A stretch of 64,000 nucleotides of DNA from Tubulanus polymorphus (lineage: Eukaryota > Nemertea > Palaeonemertea > Tubulaniformes > Tubulanidae): positions 29,480,001-29,544,000 of the forward strand of contig NC_134025.1 in NCBI RefSeq assembly GCF_964204645.1, read 5' to 3'. Every line of letters begins with the position of its first letter. Positions within the stretch are counted from its first letter, which is position 1. The notes beneath the pieces are model-generated. The model did no database searches and was not told the origin of the DNA. It saw only the letters and a list, made by a program, of their open reading frames with translations. Below are positions 1-12,453 of this stretch, one piece after another. The translations under genes were made by a program, and so were the position numbers.

Positions 1-3000
1 TGTTTTTTGTTCAGAAACTCATGAATTTCACCCTAAACACGGAATGTTTGTCGTATTCGGTTTGATTATTCCGTCGACAAACGACGAGGTGAAAAGCAAA
101 AACCTCCGAGACCAAAAGCAACCAACCTATTTAAATATTGGATAAATCGAAAAGACAGGTTGATCGAGTTTTTGCATATTCGTGAAAAAAGTCCTCTTGC
201 AAACAGGCGATGAGCTAGATTTCCCAGGACACCGAACTAGATGTATTTCGTACGTGGCGTCTTCGCCACATCGAAAGGCAAGTAAATTCTTTAGGGACAT
301 TGAAACTAGTGAAACATGCACATACGAGTGAGACATAAGACTGTCTGTTGTGTATTCGTTTCTAGCGGGGCAAAAATACGACTGGGATCTCATTAAATGA
401 GGTTATTCTCACCTCGAGTTGTGCTTCCATATTCTTCCGGGATTTACATAGACTTCGTTCCATAAAATACGTCTATAAAAGCCGTCGACGCATTTATTTT
501 CGAAACAAAAATCGGTGATTCAAAATTAGAAATACTTAGACCACGTATTATTAGCTTTTTGGCGAAGAGCCGGGAAAATATAAGTGACAAATTTGAAAAC
601 TTATGGGAAAACATAAATCATGCTTTGCCTGACAGATCGTGACACTAAACCCGTGCGTATTCATATACGAGATGATAAACCGCGGAATATCTGTGTGAAG
701 TTACGACTCGTTCTCAGAGACGGCTGACTAAATATCAAACTACTCTCCGTCTAGATGATTTCGCATTTAATATCGAGGTGTTGAACATAGAAATTTTATG
801 AAAATAATCCGAACGCGAATTACCGAATAAATTGGTGTCAGAAATTGTGGGATAATCTGCGACAGAATATAATTAAAGCATGTGGCACTCAGATTTAAAT
901 AATTCATATATAAAAAATATGAATATATAAACCATATATGAATTCCCTGTTTTGTGAAATAGGCTGCGACAGGTGGTTTTTTCATACGGGTTTGGACCGT
1001 CAGGCCGAAAAACCTATATGACTATTCCATAAACTGAAATATCATTAGAATACCAGCTGATAATTGACTGACTTTTAATGTTACGTTTCAATAAATGGAA
1101 CCCTGAACAATATTGCACGCTTTCCCCTTGGTTACACATACTATTACGTTTCCCGATACGACCTCGTAAATTGCCGCGCAAAAAAAAACTGGGTTCTGCG
1201 AAAATTGGTTTGACAATAGTCGGGCGGAGAACTGGTCAATTTAGGGACTGATGGCTGTGTCGATTATCGAATGTCTGATATCGCCACACGTCACAATCAC
1301 TTCCATTCGTCACATTGCTACTGATAGGAAATAAATGGTTAGATTCCGACGCGCAATCCCAATAATCCAATCGTCAATAGCAAATTGTTGTTACATCGCT
1401 GTGTCACATGACATTACCGACATGTTCCGCTGGACCTATCGTCATCGCTTCGCTGCCTTTATTACTAATAACTTCACAAAACAGCATGAGCAAGAACAGT
1501 AGGGGTAAAAAAGTCATCGTAATCACGATCGAAATGCAACGATAAGCTGGTCCTAACCTCCTAACCGTCACTGTGTTCTAAATCCCAGTCTAAATGACCA
1601 CCTTCATGGTCAAAAAATGGCTCGTTGTTCAAATTCAACCTAGACTGTCGAGCTGGTTTCTGTTCGGAGTCCAAATTCTGGGTGACTTCGACAAACAATC
1701 TAAGTAATGCACCCAATATTGTTTGGTTTGGTCACATCTTAACGATGGAAGCCGAGAATAACATTTCAGCACAATGAATGCACTCAGTACGGTATATATC
1801 ATCACATTTATCCCCTCTAAAATATAACAACTGTAAAATCTAATTGCGACCTTATCTTCACAAAACTTAAAATACGAGAGGTAATTAGAGGAATTAGATA
1901 CAAGTTAGATAAGTAAGACTAATGGATGAGATCTGTCGAGGATTGTGGTAGATTTATACCGTGGATTTTACTAATTCTCTCTTAAACATCACCGTTAAAC
2001 CATTTACGGGGGGATTAACATTGAAACAAATGACATATCCCAGCGACAAAGAGTTTACCCAGTAAACCAGACAAATATAGGGGTATTGGGTTATACTATC
2101 GACATCGAAACCAATATTGAAATTCGATATTTCGACGACCGACCTGGTAAACCATTGTACAGTACATACTCACAACTCAAACGTTTATCGGGAAATCGGA
2201 GATAAGAGGAACCCGTTTAGATTTACCATTCGATTCTTTATCGATGGCCCTTAAACTACATTTACCATACAAGTAAATGACAACTGTTCGTTCGGTACTT
2301 TGGGTGCAACGATTGTTAAAAATTGCTAAAACTTTTTGATAATGGTTTTTCAAATAGATTCCTATTGTCATATAGCGGAAAGTAAGAAAAATTTCACTTG
2401 AAAAAGTCGATCTGATTTTATTTAGTTTGTATTCAAACACTTTCTATGATCCATTAACTAAGTTTAAGTAGACGAAGGGTGTAACTGTAACACTTGAGGC
2501 GTAGACTGGAGTTGAAATACGATATTCCTGAACAAGTCGCGTTAATGTTTCGGAGTTGATGATTTTGTTTAGTTATTCATGAAAAACTAGCTACGCCCGG
2601 GCAAATGAGTGAATGTTGATTGTCAGCGTGGTAACAGAACTGAAATGGCTGCAATGTATCGTAATTTTATGGTTAGTTAGGCATCTAATGTATTACGTCC
2701 CATCCATCTTCATCATAAAACCAAGATGAAAAGTAAACATCTACATCAGGTAGTATGCTTAATCTCAAATTCCCATCCTCAATCACACGGGGGGGGGGAG
2801 AGGCATCATTAATACGTCCAGCGTGTGCGTGGTGTGCGCTACGACTCCTGTAACACCGAAACACTTCGACTCGTATAGTCATTATAGAAAACCTACTAAA
2901 ATTCACAAATCCGCACACGAACCTTTGACCATGAAATGAGGACACCGAAATGGTGAATAAATCAATTATTCTCCGTACCAAACCTAACGCAATGTGATGT

Positions 3001-4855
3001 TCCACTCGTACATAACATTCCAGAAGGAAATATCTTCAGCCTCGACAGAAAAATAATAACGAACTTTCGAAAGGGAACGACTAACCGATAGAATTATAGC
3101 ACAGGCTTTTTTTGTTTTGATATTTCAAACATCTTTAGCCTTTAGTTGATGATTTTACATATCTTTATTCATTTCATTCGAAATAGAAATAGATTCGTCC
3201 TAAAAATGTTTGTTTGGAATAAATCACTTCAAAACGTAATTATACTCATATTTAAAATATGAATTCAAAATCATATACGAAACACAATTTCAGGATTTAA
3301 TAATTTATATCGATTACGGCTTGTATCAATGGTTATCACTTGTAAAGCATTTTACAGTATAATCGTATATTTGGCCTGTATTTTGCACGCAGTTGCCTTG
3401 AAGTATCTAAGAGTACATAATCATGACAAAGTGCTGTCTATTTATGAATATTGTAACATCTATATCATTTATCTGTCAGTATAATTCATTATAGATCGTT
3501 TAATCAATCTAATGTACCGATTGTAAAGTATCTAAGTGGGTTGCGAAGGGTTTGTTTTTCGGAGGGTTTTACAGATATACGTGTGGTTATAAGTGGATTA
3601 TTGAATTCATGGACGGACGCGATTTTAATCGCCTTCGCATCCGATTCGATCTCGGCATCGATTGATAAACCTGAAATAAAACAAGAAATCACGGATTCGA
3701 CGCGAAATGCGGCGCCAACATCGACAAATTCTCATTGCGCGTGAAGTTGCTGATTTATTAAAGGTTTATGAAGAACGACGTTGCTTTTAGTGAAATTAAA
3801 AGTAAATCTTATAGATGGGGAGGATTTGAAGAATTTGAATGCGATTAATTTTGCCTAGACGCGCTTCGCGTAGAATATGTGAAATCACCACGCGACGAAA
3901 TAAACACAACTTATGAAATAATCAATGATTTACCACTATTCTGTAGTTTCGAGATTTTTCATTCTAGTAAAAGTTATATTTCACTTGTCTAGACGTGTAA
4001 AGGTTCGATGAATGTAGGGATTGTCACAAGCGTTCGCTTATTAACTAGCGAGTTATTCTAATTAGATTGTGGCAACACCTGTCGTGTTTCAAGTGAAGAA
4101 TTCGTTTAAATCGCGCCTTCATCTTCTTTCTATCCTTACTTCAAAAACACCATCATTAATTGAATCTCAAGGCGAAATAATGACTCTCCGATATAAAAGA
4201 AATAAGATAAATTTGTCTGAAATTAAGAAATGTTTCGGTGTCACTTGGCGCCAGTATGCTACAATATTGGAAGGAGAGATTGCTCCACCGTCTGGAGAGG
4301 GAAGGGACATGGATTAGAGAGGAATAACAATAGAATATGAAGAAATAGAGCGAGGAAGTTGCAGGATGAGCGCCAGAGACAGCGGAGGAAGGAGTGAGAA
4401 GAAAATGTGTTAAAGAGTAGACGTAATCAGGATGAGGAGGAAGAGAGGAGAGGGGAAGATGTAGAGAATGAGGGAAAGGATGAAGGAAGATGATTGTATG
4501 GAATGGGAGGATGGATAAAAAGGAAAAGGTAGAAATTATGAAATTCACATTTATGATACTTTTACTAATAGCGGATTGTTCTCTATAATAATGGTAACAC
4601 ATTGAACTGACTAGTAATAGTAGAGATATAGCGAAATGTTGATAAATGATGTGGTATAATTTGCAACCGCTGCAAATGACAGAAGACAAATTTCACCTAA
4701 TAAATTTTTCCTTTCAGATGAGAAAATAGATAATTCAAAATAAACACAAATACATAATTATAACATGCATACTAGATTATATGTAGTTGCACACTTAGGG
4801 ACATATTTCCGCGGTTCATGGTTAACTCGATTTTCGATTCACGCAATCGGTGAAA
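1..4855. other. Gene-poor region, no supported gene
   Basis: No exon chain or recognisable protein was found on either strand. Short open frames here lack family resemblance and splice-consistent neighbours. A G-run lies at about 2789-2799. The stretch at 4290-4540 is strongly purine-rich (GA/GGA-rich) on the + strand and produces a spurious long open frame on the opposite strand. It could hold distal regulatory DNA or introns of a gene whose exons lie outside the window. Confidence 0.5.
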
Positions 4856-4865
4856 CCCGGACCCC

Positions 4866-5020
4866 AGAGCCAATTCCACAGTTGACAGTCCGATTTGAAT
4901 TTGGAGTCGTTCATTTGGTACATTTCTAAATCTACAACTCAAAACCGTCGAATGAACTGAATCCTGGAAAGTTTTAACTCATTGAAAATGAACTAATTCT
5001 AATTCACAACTGTGGCTCTA
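4866..5020. mobile_element. Candidate short inverted-repeat element (MITE-like)
   Basis: The left end AGAGCCAATTCCACAGTT (4866-4883) is matched in inverted orientation by ACTGTGGCTCT near 5009-5019. A related phrase, GAACCAATTCCACAGTTCTC, occurs three times in the tandem repeat at 34.8-35.2 kb, so it belongs to a dispersed family. No coding capacity and no clear target-site duplication were seen. Confidence 0.3.
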
Positions 5021-8000
5021 GATCCTGTTCTACATACTTAAATACTAAAAATAGAATTAATGGATTTAACGTTTTATATTTTATGCTGAAGCGTCAAAGC
5101 TGTATTTCATGTTTTATATAAAGGCGCGAGCGACTAATGAGTCGTCGGAATCAGCGCGAATCGTCCATAGATATAGAAGAAATAAACGCATTAATTTCTA
5201 CGTCGTCTATTATGCTTTATTTCGCCGACGCGAAGATTTCTTGCGGCTTTGATAATTAGAATAAATGACTTGCGTCGGAAACGACACATCGCGGAATACA
5301 GAATAACAGGAGAAAATTCACCGACTTGACAAATTAGATGTAGTTAGTTATCGGAATACGAAAAATACTGACGTCGTTAAATTGGAAAAACGTCCAGAAA
5401 TTATTCGATTACAAATGAATTGCAACAACACATTTCCGAACTTAAGCGCATTGTCAAAATACAATCTTCGAAAACCTATAAATCATGTTTGATAATAATA
5501 AAACGAGCATCACTCTTAATTTCTCTAAGACATCAACACATGTAACGCACAAAATTCACCGCTGGTTAGATCTCCACATCGAACGATCATCAAACGGGAA
5601 GATCTATTTCATTAACTTACGTGATTTTCAGCGTGCCATTTTTACCATATTGGTCAGCGGTCCGTACGTGATGATGCAGCTCAGTTACGAAACACTAACA
5701 GTTGAAATAATTCCGCGCACACTCGAGACAAGTAGCGTAGCGCCTCGCGTGGCCGAATTCGGAACTATACGAAGCCGGCATGACCTCGGTATTTCTTAAT
5801 TTCAGTGAGATGAACAATAAAACCGTCGAACTAAACATTGATTGTTATCACTTCAATATCGCAGCATGTGACTCTATCGGGACCTTTATAGCAAATGAAG
5901 AAATGAAGTCCACACTTTCGGTTTTCGGGTTGGTTGATTCAAGTCGTATTTAAGACGCTTCGTCACCGAAATATCGACCAGAAACAGTCGACAAAATACG
6001 CCTGTCAGTTCATTGATAAAATGCGTGAATCAAAATTTGTTCAAGTCACGACCTTCACCAATTACGATATATTTCATCGTAACATTTTCATAAATCTCTG
6101 ACAAAAACCGATTTCACGCGTAAAATGTATTCAAATTCAGCCGGTAAAACCTGACCGCAAACCGCATCCAGTTTCATAAACCTCATCAAAGTTTATTCTA
6201 AATACCGAAAGCGATTCGAAATCAAAACGTTGTCATTAGCAACAAATCAAAGTGTTACTTGATGAACGCATGTGAAATGTGATACTGATTTAATTAATCG
6301 TGTGAATGAAGGATGGTGGCACCTTCTACAGTATACACAAAGCTAAATGTGTCCATTAAAAGATCTTATGAACATAATTCCAACCTTTTAACGCTCACTT
6401 AATATCATCCCATTTATGTCTCGTACGTATATGGAGGACAAACTTTGATTATAAGTTCAAACACATTAATTCCAGAGGCAATAATGAATAAACATCCCAT
6501 ATCGGTGATTATGATATGAAATCTTAAGATATCATTGTGAGCCACAACGTTTCATCTGTTGACTAACGGCCATACCTGAGTCGTGACTTAAGCCCAAAAA
6601 TGGTCTTAAATCATAAGACTGGTCTTAAGTTGTTAGATTGTTTATAGAACTTAATTTCTAATGCGTCTGCGACTTGTTGGAAACCGTAGCATGAACGCGT
6701 GATATACATACACTTATTTTTCCGATAGGTTTATAAATGGATACAGAAATGGTCACGGATATTCATGTTTGACGCAAATCTAATATCCATAAGAGAGTAT
6801 TTTGCCATTTCGCGACGCGTACTTCGACCATGCGTCCCGAGCGATTTGTGAACGAAAACCTCGTTAGATTTCGTCTAAACAGCTGCGGAAAAGTTGGCCA
6901 AGAGTATTTGACTAGTCGGAGACGATGGCTCGAGGAGCTGGGAAGAGCATCTCTTCCTACTTTACTCTCGAGTTCCGATCGACGGTAAGGTTTTTAATGC
7001 GACTGACCACAACGAAGACGCGCAGAAACCTGGCCTTGAAACAAATGCAAATATGATTTGACGTTATGACTCTCAGGAAGGGCTACACATAAAATGTGCG
7101 CATCAGATCCGGAGGCCATAAAAGATCAAATCAAAGCTACTATCCATACCCCGCGTCCGCGTGTATGTATTAGAGGAAAAAGCAATCATTCGACCATTTG
7201 CCAGTGCAACTTCAGAAAGAATTTATATCACAAAATGACACATGTATATGAAATTGATATGATCGATAGCTGTATAACCCCGAGGTCTAAATCAGCAAAC
7301 AGTACACCGAGTCACGAACACGCCACAGAGTCAGTCGTGTCGTATTTTTCTTCGTATTCACAGTGTAGACGGTATTTTAAGCTATCCTCCCGCGGGGACA
7401 TTTCAGCGGTCGATTCCGTGTGAAGATTTTCTAAATTTCATTGACGGAAGTAAAATCAGGGCGAACCTCGGTCTATAAATTATCGGCGAAGCGTTCTCCT
7501 CGTCAGACCGTCAAATGATTTTACCGTTTGATTGCTATCATTAATGCTTCACGGGATCAATCGAATTTAGAAGCGCGCAAGCTACGGAGACCCAGTCTGA
7601 TCAGAATAAATCACGTCGAGACGCCATGCGACCGGGTCACGCCAAATTACACCACTAAGAACACATAAGATTAGGTTAGGTATAAACGTTTGTTTTTGTC
7701 TTGCATCTTCTCTCAACCCGGTGAGTCTTCTGGCCAAACCATCACACGGTTAGTAGGCTCATCAATCCACCTTTAATGGCTGAAGCCTGGACGATCTGAT
7801 TATCCATGTTGTGAGATGCCGGTCAGGAGATAAAAAACTGTAATTCATTTTTTTAATAGAAAATAACAGACAGGAGACCTAGCGATGTTTTTTGTAAAAA
7901 TGGCGGCCTGAAGGGTCAGTGGTACAGACATCACAGACATTACTGAATACTGCTCGAGTTCAAGCGATTGACGCGCTCAAATTTCAGTTTCTAAATTTCT

Positions 8001-11000
8001 AGTAAGATTTAAGTGAACTGCATCGGAGATCAAACGATCGCTCTTCACTCTTCACAGCCAAATTCTGGTACGGGCCAAATTATTATTTCCCGATATAGAT
8101 GATACGCCGGCCGCATTTGTCATTATCGTCGTTATTGTATACTTGAAATAAGCCGGGTCTGTAGACTTTTGTCCGTTTCGCGTGTCTTTTACACGATGTC
8201 CGCACAAAGAGAACAAGCAGAATCGGAAATCAGTGAACGGAAGACCGGCAGCTGATTTTTTCTGTAGCGGAAATTACGAGCAAGTACTGTGCACTCGGTA
8301 GAACCAGCCACATTCCGACTGACTTCAGGAGGTGGTGCGCGATCCTCAGAGCCGTTCAGAGCAATCGGGCTCACAAACCACTGTCTATTCCAAAATCTCG
8401 TGTGAAATCCCAAAATGAAATTCGAGAGTGGTTTCTTATATGAAAATATCGCGCCATTAAAAATGAGGGGTATTTCATAAGAGTACACTCGAGCCGGATA
8501 TTGCAGGGAATCCCCAGTTACTCCAGACAAAACAATGCCGGGAATCTCCTATTTCACTAACAATTTTCCTATCAGGACCTACGGATCTCAAACATACAAG
8601 CTTTTCATCACCGTTCCTATTTTTAGAACTATAGCAACTTTGACGCTCCTCTTGTTCATTCTAGATACTATTTTTGGGTCGTGCCCGATGCATATTGAGG
8701 CCTTCTTTCTCAACTAGGTCTCATACCATACTTCTAATACGAGCTAACCATCTAATTTACACATTCGTATGAAAATTCAAATAGTTCATTTTCGTACGAC
8801 CTACGGGTATATGTCACACGATAGAGTCAATAAAGTGGATTATGAAGAAAAAAAAATCCGACATCATTAGATCATTGGAACAAGCGCGAGTAAGTGTAGT
8901 CGTAGCAATCGTGAAGACATTGTAAACACTGGGAATAAATTGACCTCCGATCTTAGTTAAATATTTGCTATTTCTTCAGCCCGAACGATCGAGTCTTAAC
9001 GTCATAGATGTTTAGACACGGCCGGTTGAAGAGAATTTTATTCACGGCCAAAGATCCGAAGTGTGTTTGTATAATTTGATGGCTTCGGTTCACCATTGCT
9101 GTCGGGAGACCTAATAATCTACAGCAAGGTAAATTTGATTAGCGCTTCTCAAACTACACTAATGTAACGCCCTCTCGAAATGAGAGAGCCAATCTAGCTC
9201 GATTTGCCATAAAAAAACGAGAATTAAGAATCTTAGCGTAAAGGAACATTAAGACTCGCAATGAGCCAGCCGGATATATGAAACTTCGATTGATAAGCGA
9301 TAAAAACGTTTAACATAAAATATATCTATATGCATTACATCGTTGCCTAGTCAATACACATTTTTTGAAATAATTTTCGATAAGATTCACTCCACGTAGA
9401 TGCATCATTTTGACATTGGCTAATCAAGCAACCTGTACTTATCAACAACCGACGACGTAACCCACCCGAGACAACTGATTATCTAGTTAATTTCCAATTT
9501 CCTGGTTTCCACCAGCCATGACTGTGAATACTAAAAAGCAGCGCATAGAAGTCCCGGTTGTATATGTTTATGAAGTGCACAAGCATCTGGGATTTACAAA
9601 CGCATCATGATTATTTTTGAAACATAATTGCGAACAAAAATAATGTGGAAATTTCCCAGAAATGATGTTAAACGTAATGAACAAGGGAGAAGTAAAATCA
9701 TTTGAAAAATGATGTTAGAAATGATCATGATTATAATTTCATTTTTATTTCGACCAGATTTCCACCAGGAAGTCGCTTTTCAAACAATGGAGCTATAATA
9801 GCATCAACCTAGTTTACATGTTCTACATTCAGAAATATTTGCAAAATTGAGTTTCAACTAGTAAGAAATTGATGATGATATTATACGTTACAGAGAGGAT
9901 TTTTCTATCAAACAAACGGTATATTTGTCTATGATACAATCTGTAGCTTAAAATCCATGGAGTCGTATCACCAGGATCAAAACCAGTTGTATCAGTAATC
10001 CTCAATATACATCCCACAGAGCCTGTGCATATAGGCCTAACTCGTTTTTTCTTCCAGTGTATCATTTTCATCGAGCGAATTTGATTCGATACATGATTAG
10101 AATTTCACGTACCCTACGTGCACAGGGACAGCATTTAATTCAGAATTGTTTCGTACGACCTCCTACTTCAGCCCTGGCACCAGTCCACTATCAAGTTAAA
10201 GAGTCGAGAATGAGAAATTTGCTGCCATGAGTAAATCGTGAATACCACCACAGGCGTGGATCCATAGGGGGTTTTAGGGGTCGTGCCCCCCCCCCTGCTC
10301 AGCTACCAAAAAATTGTTTGATCATTTTCTTGAAAGAATGTACTCAATTCAAAGCCGGTAGAGAGTACCACATAATCGAGTACCATATTATCTTATGTTT
10401 GGCCAAACTATATGCCGTATAGGCCCTTCATTAGAGATTTTAGTCGGTAGTCTAACATTAGGCCTAACATTTTTATGAACCCCCCCCCCCCCGGAAAAAA
10501 TGCCAACGCCAATGAAGAGAACGATGATGTTCAGCTATAGTTATAAATATCAAAATGAAGAGATTCAATGACGAACCACTCGGGTCTTAAGGTACCTCGA
10601 ACAAGCGCTTACTAACGAATGAAAGCCCGTGGCCCGAAATGCCCGAATGAAAATGAGTTCCGAGTCGAAACTAGGTCAAAACGACGAACCAGTTAGTAAA
10701 ATAATGAGTCGATGGTAGAAACGTTTACCAATAAAAAAGAAAATTAGCATGTTGGCCCCGTGGCCCGTTGATGATCGAAAAGGCTTCGAAAGTAGGTCAA
10801 AACGACGGCACTTACCATATAAGTACATGATGCTTCCTGGCCACTGTAGCCGCCAAACATCGCAGAGAGCTATGTCATGGTTGAAACGTTGTAAAGCATT
10901 GTTTGTGATTAATAACAGTGACGATGTTGCGCACACAGCGTGGGTTATCTTGTAGCAGATGTATAAAGAATCATTCATATGCTGTATGAGAATTAACCGA

Positions 11001-11515
11001 TAGAATTAATACATGCAATAACAGCTTGTCTTCATGTGATGTGTCACTTGGACGCGTTTTTAGTCAATATCGGCTTCAAACTGTATGGAATTCCCCAAGG
11101 GTCATACGACTTACGAGTTACGTTTTACGAGTTACTACTTCCTTATACGTTACGACTTACGTTTAACGAATTACGAGTTACTATTTCCTTCGTTACAACT
11201 TATATCGAGCATCCGAAGCGCGAATTTAACAGAATTCGTCTCTTCGATAAATTTCACTCCGAAATAGTGGCAATTAATTGCAGTTGTTAACTGAATGATT
11301 GCTCTTTCTAGTGTTTTATTTGAATCTCTATATGCATAGTCCACTAAGTTATTTCTGTTTGTATAAAAAAGTTTGTTGGATTTGTAAATTTCCTACCGTG
11401 TAATAAAATCTCTGAATTTTGTGTTGTTCCACTATGCATTACCACTTGTAATGGGTCCGAGTGTAAATAAATAGATAAACTATGAGTGGGATGTCCCGGG
11501 TTCGAACCCAGTAAT
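5021..11515. other. Gene-poor region, no supported gene
   Basis: Open frames such as 5485-5799, 7094-7423 and 8189-8530 resemble no family I know and have no supporting exon partners. A short ATG-initiated segment at 6925-6984 ends at a GTAAGG donor and could be a first exon, but no downstream partner was found. C-runs occur at about 10287-10297 and 10480-10493. The 11106-11190 stretch is a low-complexity ACGAGTTACG/ACGACTTACG array. A tRNA T-loop-like phrase (GGGTTCGAACCCA, about 11499) is present without the rest of a tRNA cloverleaf and may be a SINE or tRNA fossil. Confidence 0.5.
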
Positions 11516-11825
11516 TACTGATACCGATTCAGAATGAATATGTAATCTAATGATGGTTATATCCACCAGATGGCGAGTGTGATTTTAACGGATTAAAGAA
11601 GAGTCAGTGCGACAAGTAAGCATCAGGACCATTCTGAAATCAGAAGCAGTAATTTCTGTATTCGCATAGTTTATCAATGATGCTATGATCGCCATCTATT
11701 GGAATTTGGGTGAACTGACTAGTCAGCTCTTACTCGTCGCACTGACCCTTCTTTAATCCGTTAAAATCACACTCGCCATCTGGTCGATATAACCATCATA
11801 CTACAGGATCATTCTGAATCAGTGT
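11516..11825. mobile_element. Fold-back / MITE-like element with about 95-bp inverted arms
   Basis: The left arm (about 11519-11617) contains CCAGATGGCGAGTGTGATTT followed by AACGGATTAAAGAAG and GTCAGTGCGAC. The right arm (about 11726-11822) holds the same series in inverse complement with only scattered mismatches (for example CCACCAGA against CGACCAGA). About 110 bp of unique spacer separates them. Both ends read inward from a GATTCAGAATGA-type terminus. There is no open frame, so the element is non-autonomous. Target-site duplication is not clear. Confidence 0.65.
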
Positions 11826-12023
11826 TGGAAAAAAAGTCACCAGTTTTTTTTATTAGGAAAGCTGCATTCGAACATTATGTTTCATCTATGCGAACATTTT
11901 TGCCTGTTTATTTTAAATATTGCAGTGTCTGTGATATCATGGCCGTTAGATGGCGCATGTACAGCATGTGGCCACTTTTTCTGGTTCCAATGGAGTTTTA
12001 GAACGTCGTTCTATTAATGATTA

Positions 12024-12245
12024 GGCTAAACAAAAAATGATACCTTGTTTCTCCGCAGCGGCCGGGTCATTTTTGTAAAATATGATAAAATTTATAAACA
12101 GTTCATTTCTATAGCGGCCGGGGTCTGTTATGGTGAAATTGATCACGATTTAAAAAAAAGTAATGTATATGGTAGATAGGCGGCCGGCCGGGTCAACATT
12201 TAAGCTCAGCAGAGCGGAGAAACAAGGTATCAATTTTTTTTGGCC
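12024..12245. mobile_element. MITE copy 1 of 3 (PIF/Harbinger-like ends)
   Basis: A roughly 220-bp element begins GGCTAAACAAAAAATGATAC and ends with the inverted sequence of the same about 31-bp terminus (GCGGAGAAACAAGGTATCAA then T-run, GGCC). It is nearly identical to copies at 36247-36466 and 60552-60771. The motif CGGCCGGGT occurs several times inside. The flanks here are TTA and TAT, so the target-site duplication is degraded. It lies about 210 bp upstream of the BRICHOS gene start codon. Confidence 0.75.
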
Positions 12246-12453
12246 TATGAACAGGTTTTAAACACGACGCTATGTCATTGTACTTTAATCGTCAACACGT
12301 CATGAGAGCCTCATATAACATTCTTTGTAAATAAAAATGTATTGGTAGTAGGCTATATATATCGCCGATATGTGAAGGCGTTACCTATATCTGGTATTTC
12401 GAAATAGTTTTTCGCTAACTTTCCCTAGAAACGACTGCATTCGGTTATTTACG

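Noticed and set aside
4156-4689. 177-codon minus-strand open frame with Ser/Leu/His-rich sequence
   Set aside because: It arises from a purine-rich tract on the + strand; composition is low-complexity and there is no family resemblance.
11459-11520. Possible tRNA (GGTTCGAACC T-loop phrase)
   Set aside because: No matching acceptor stem, D-arm or A-box upstream; at most a SINE or tRNA fossil.
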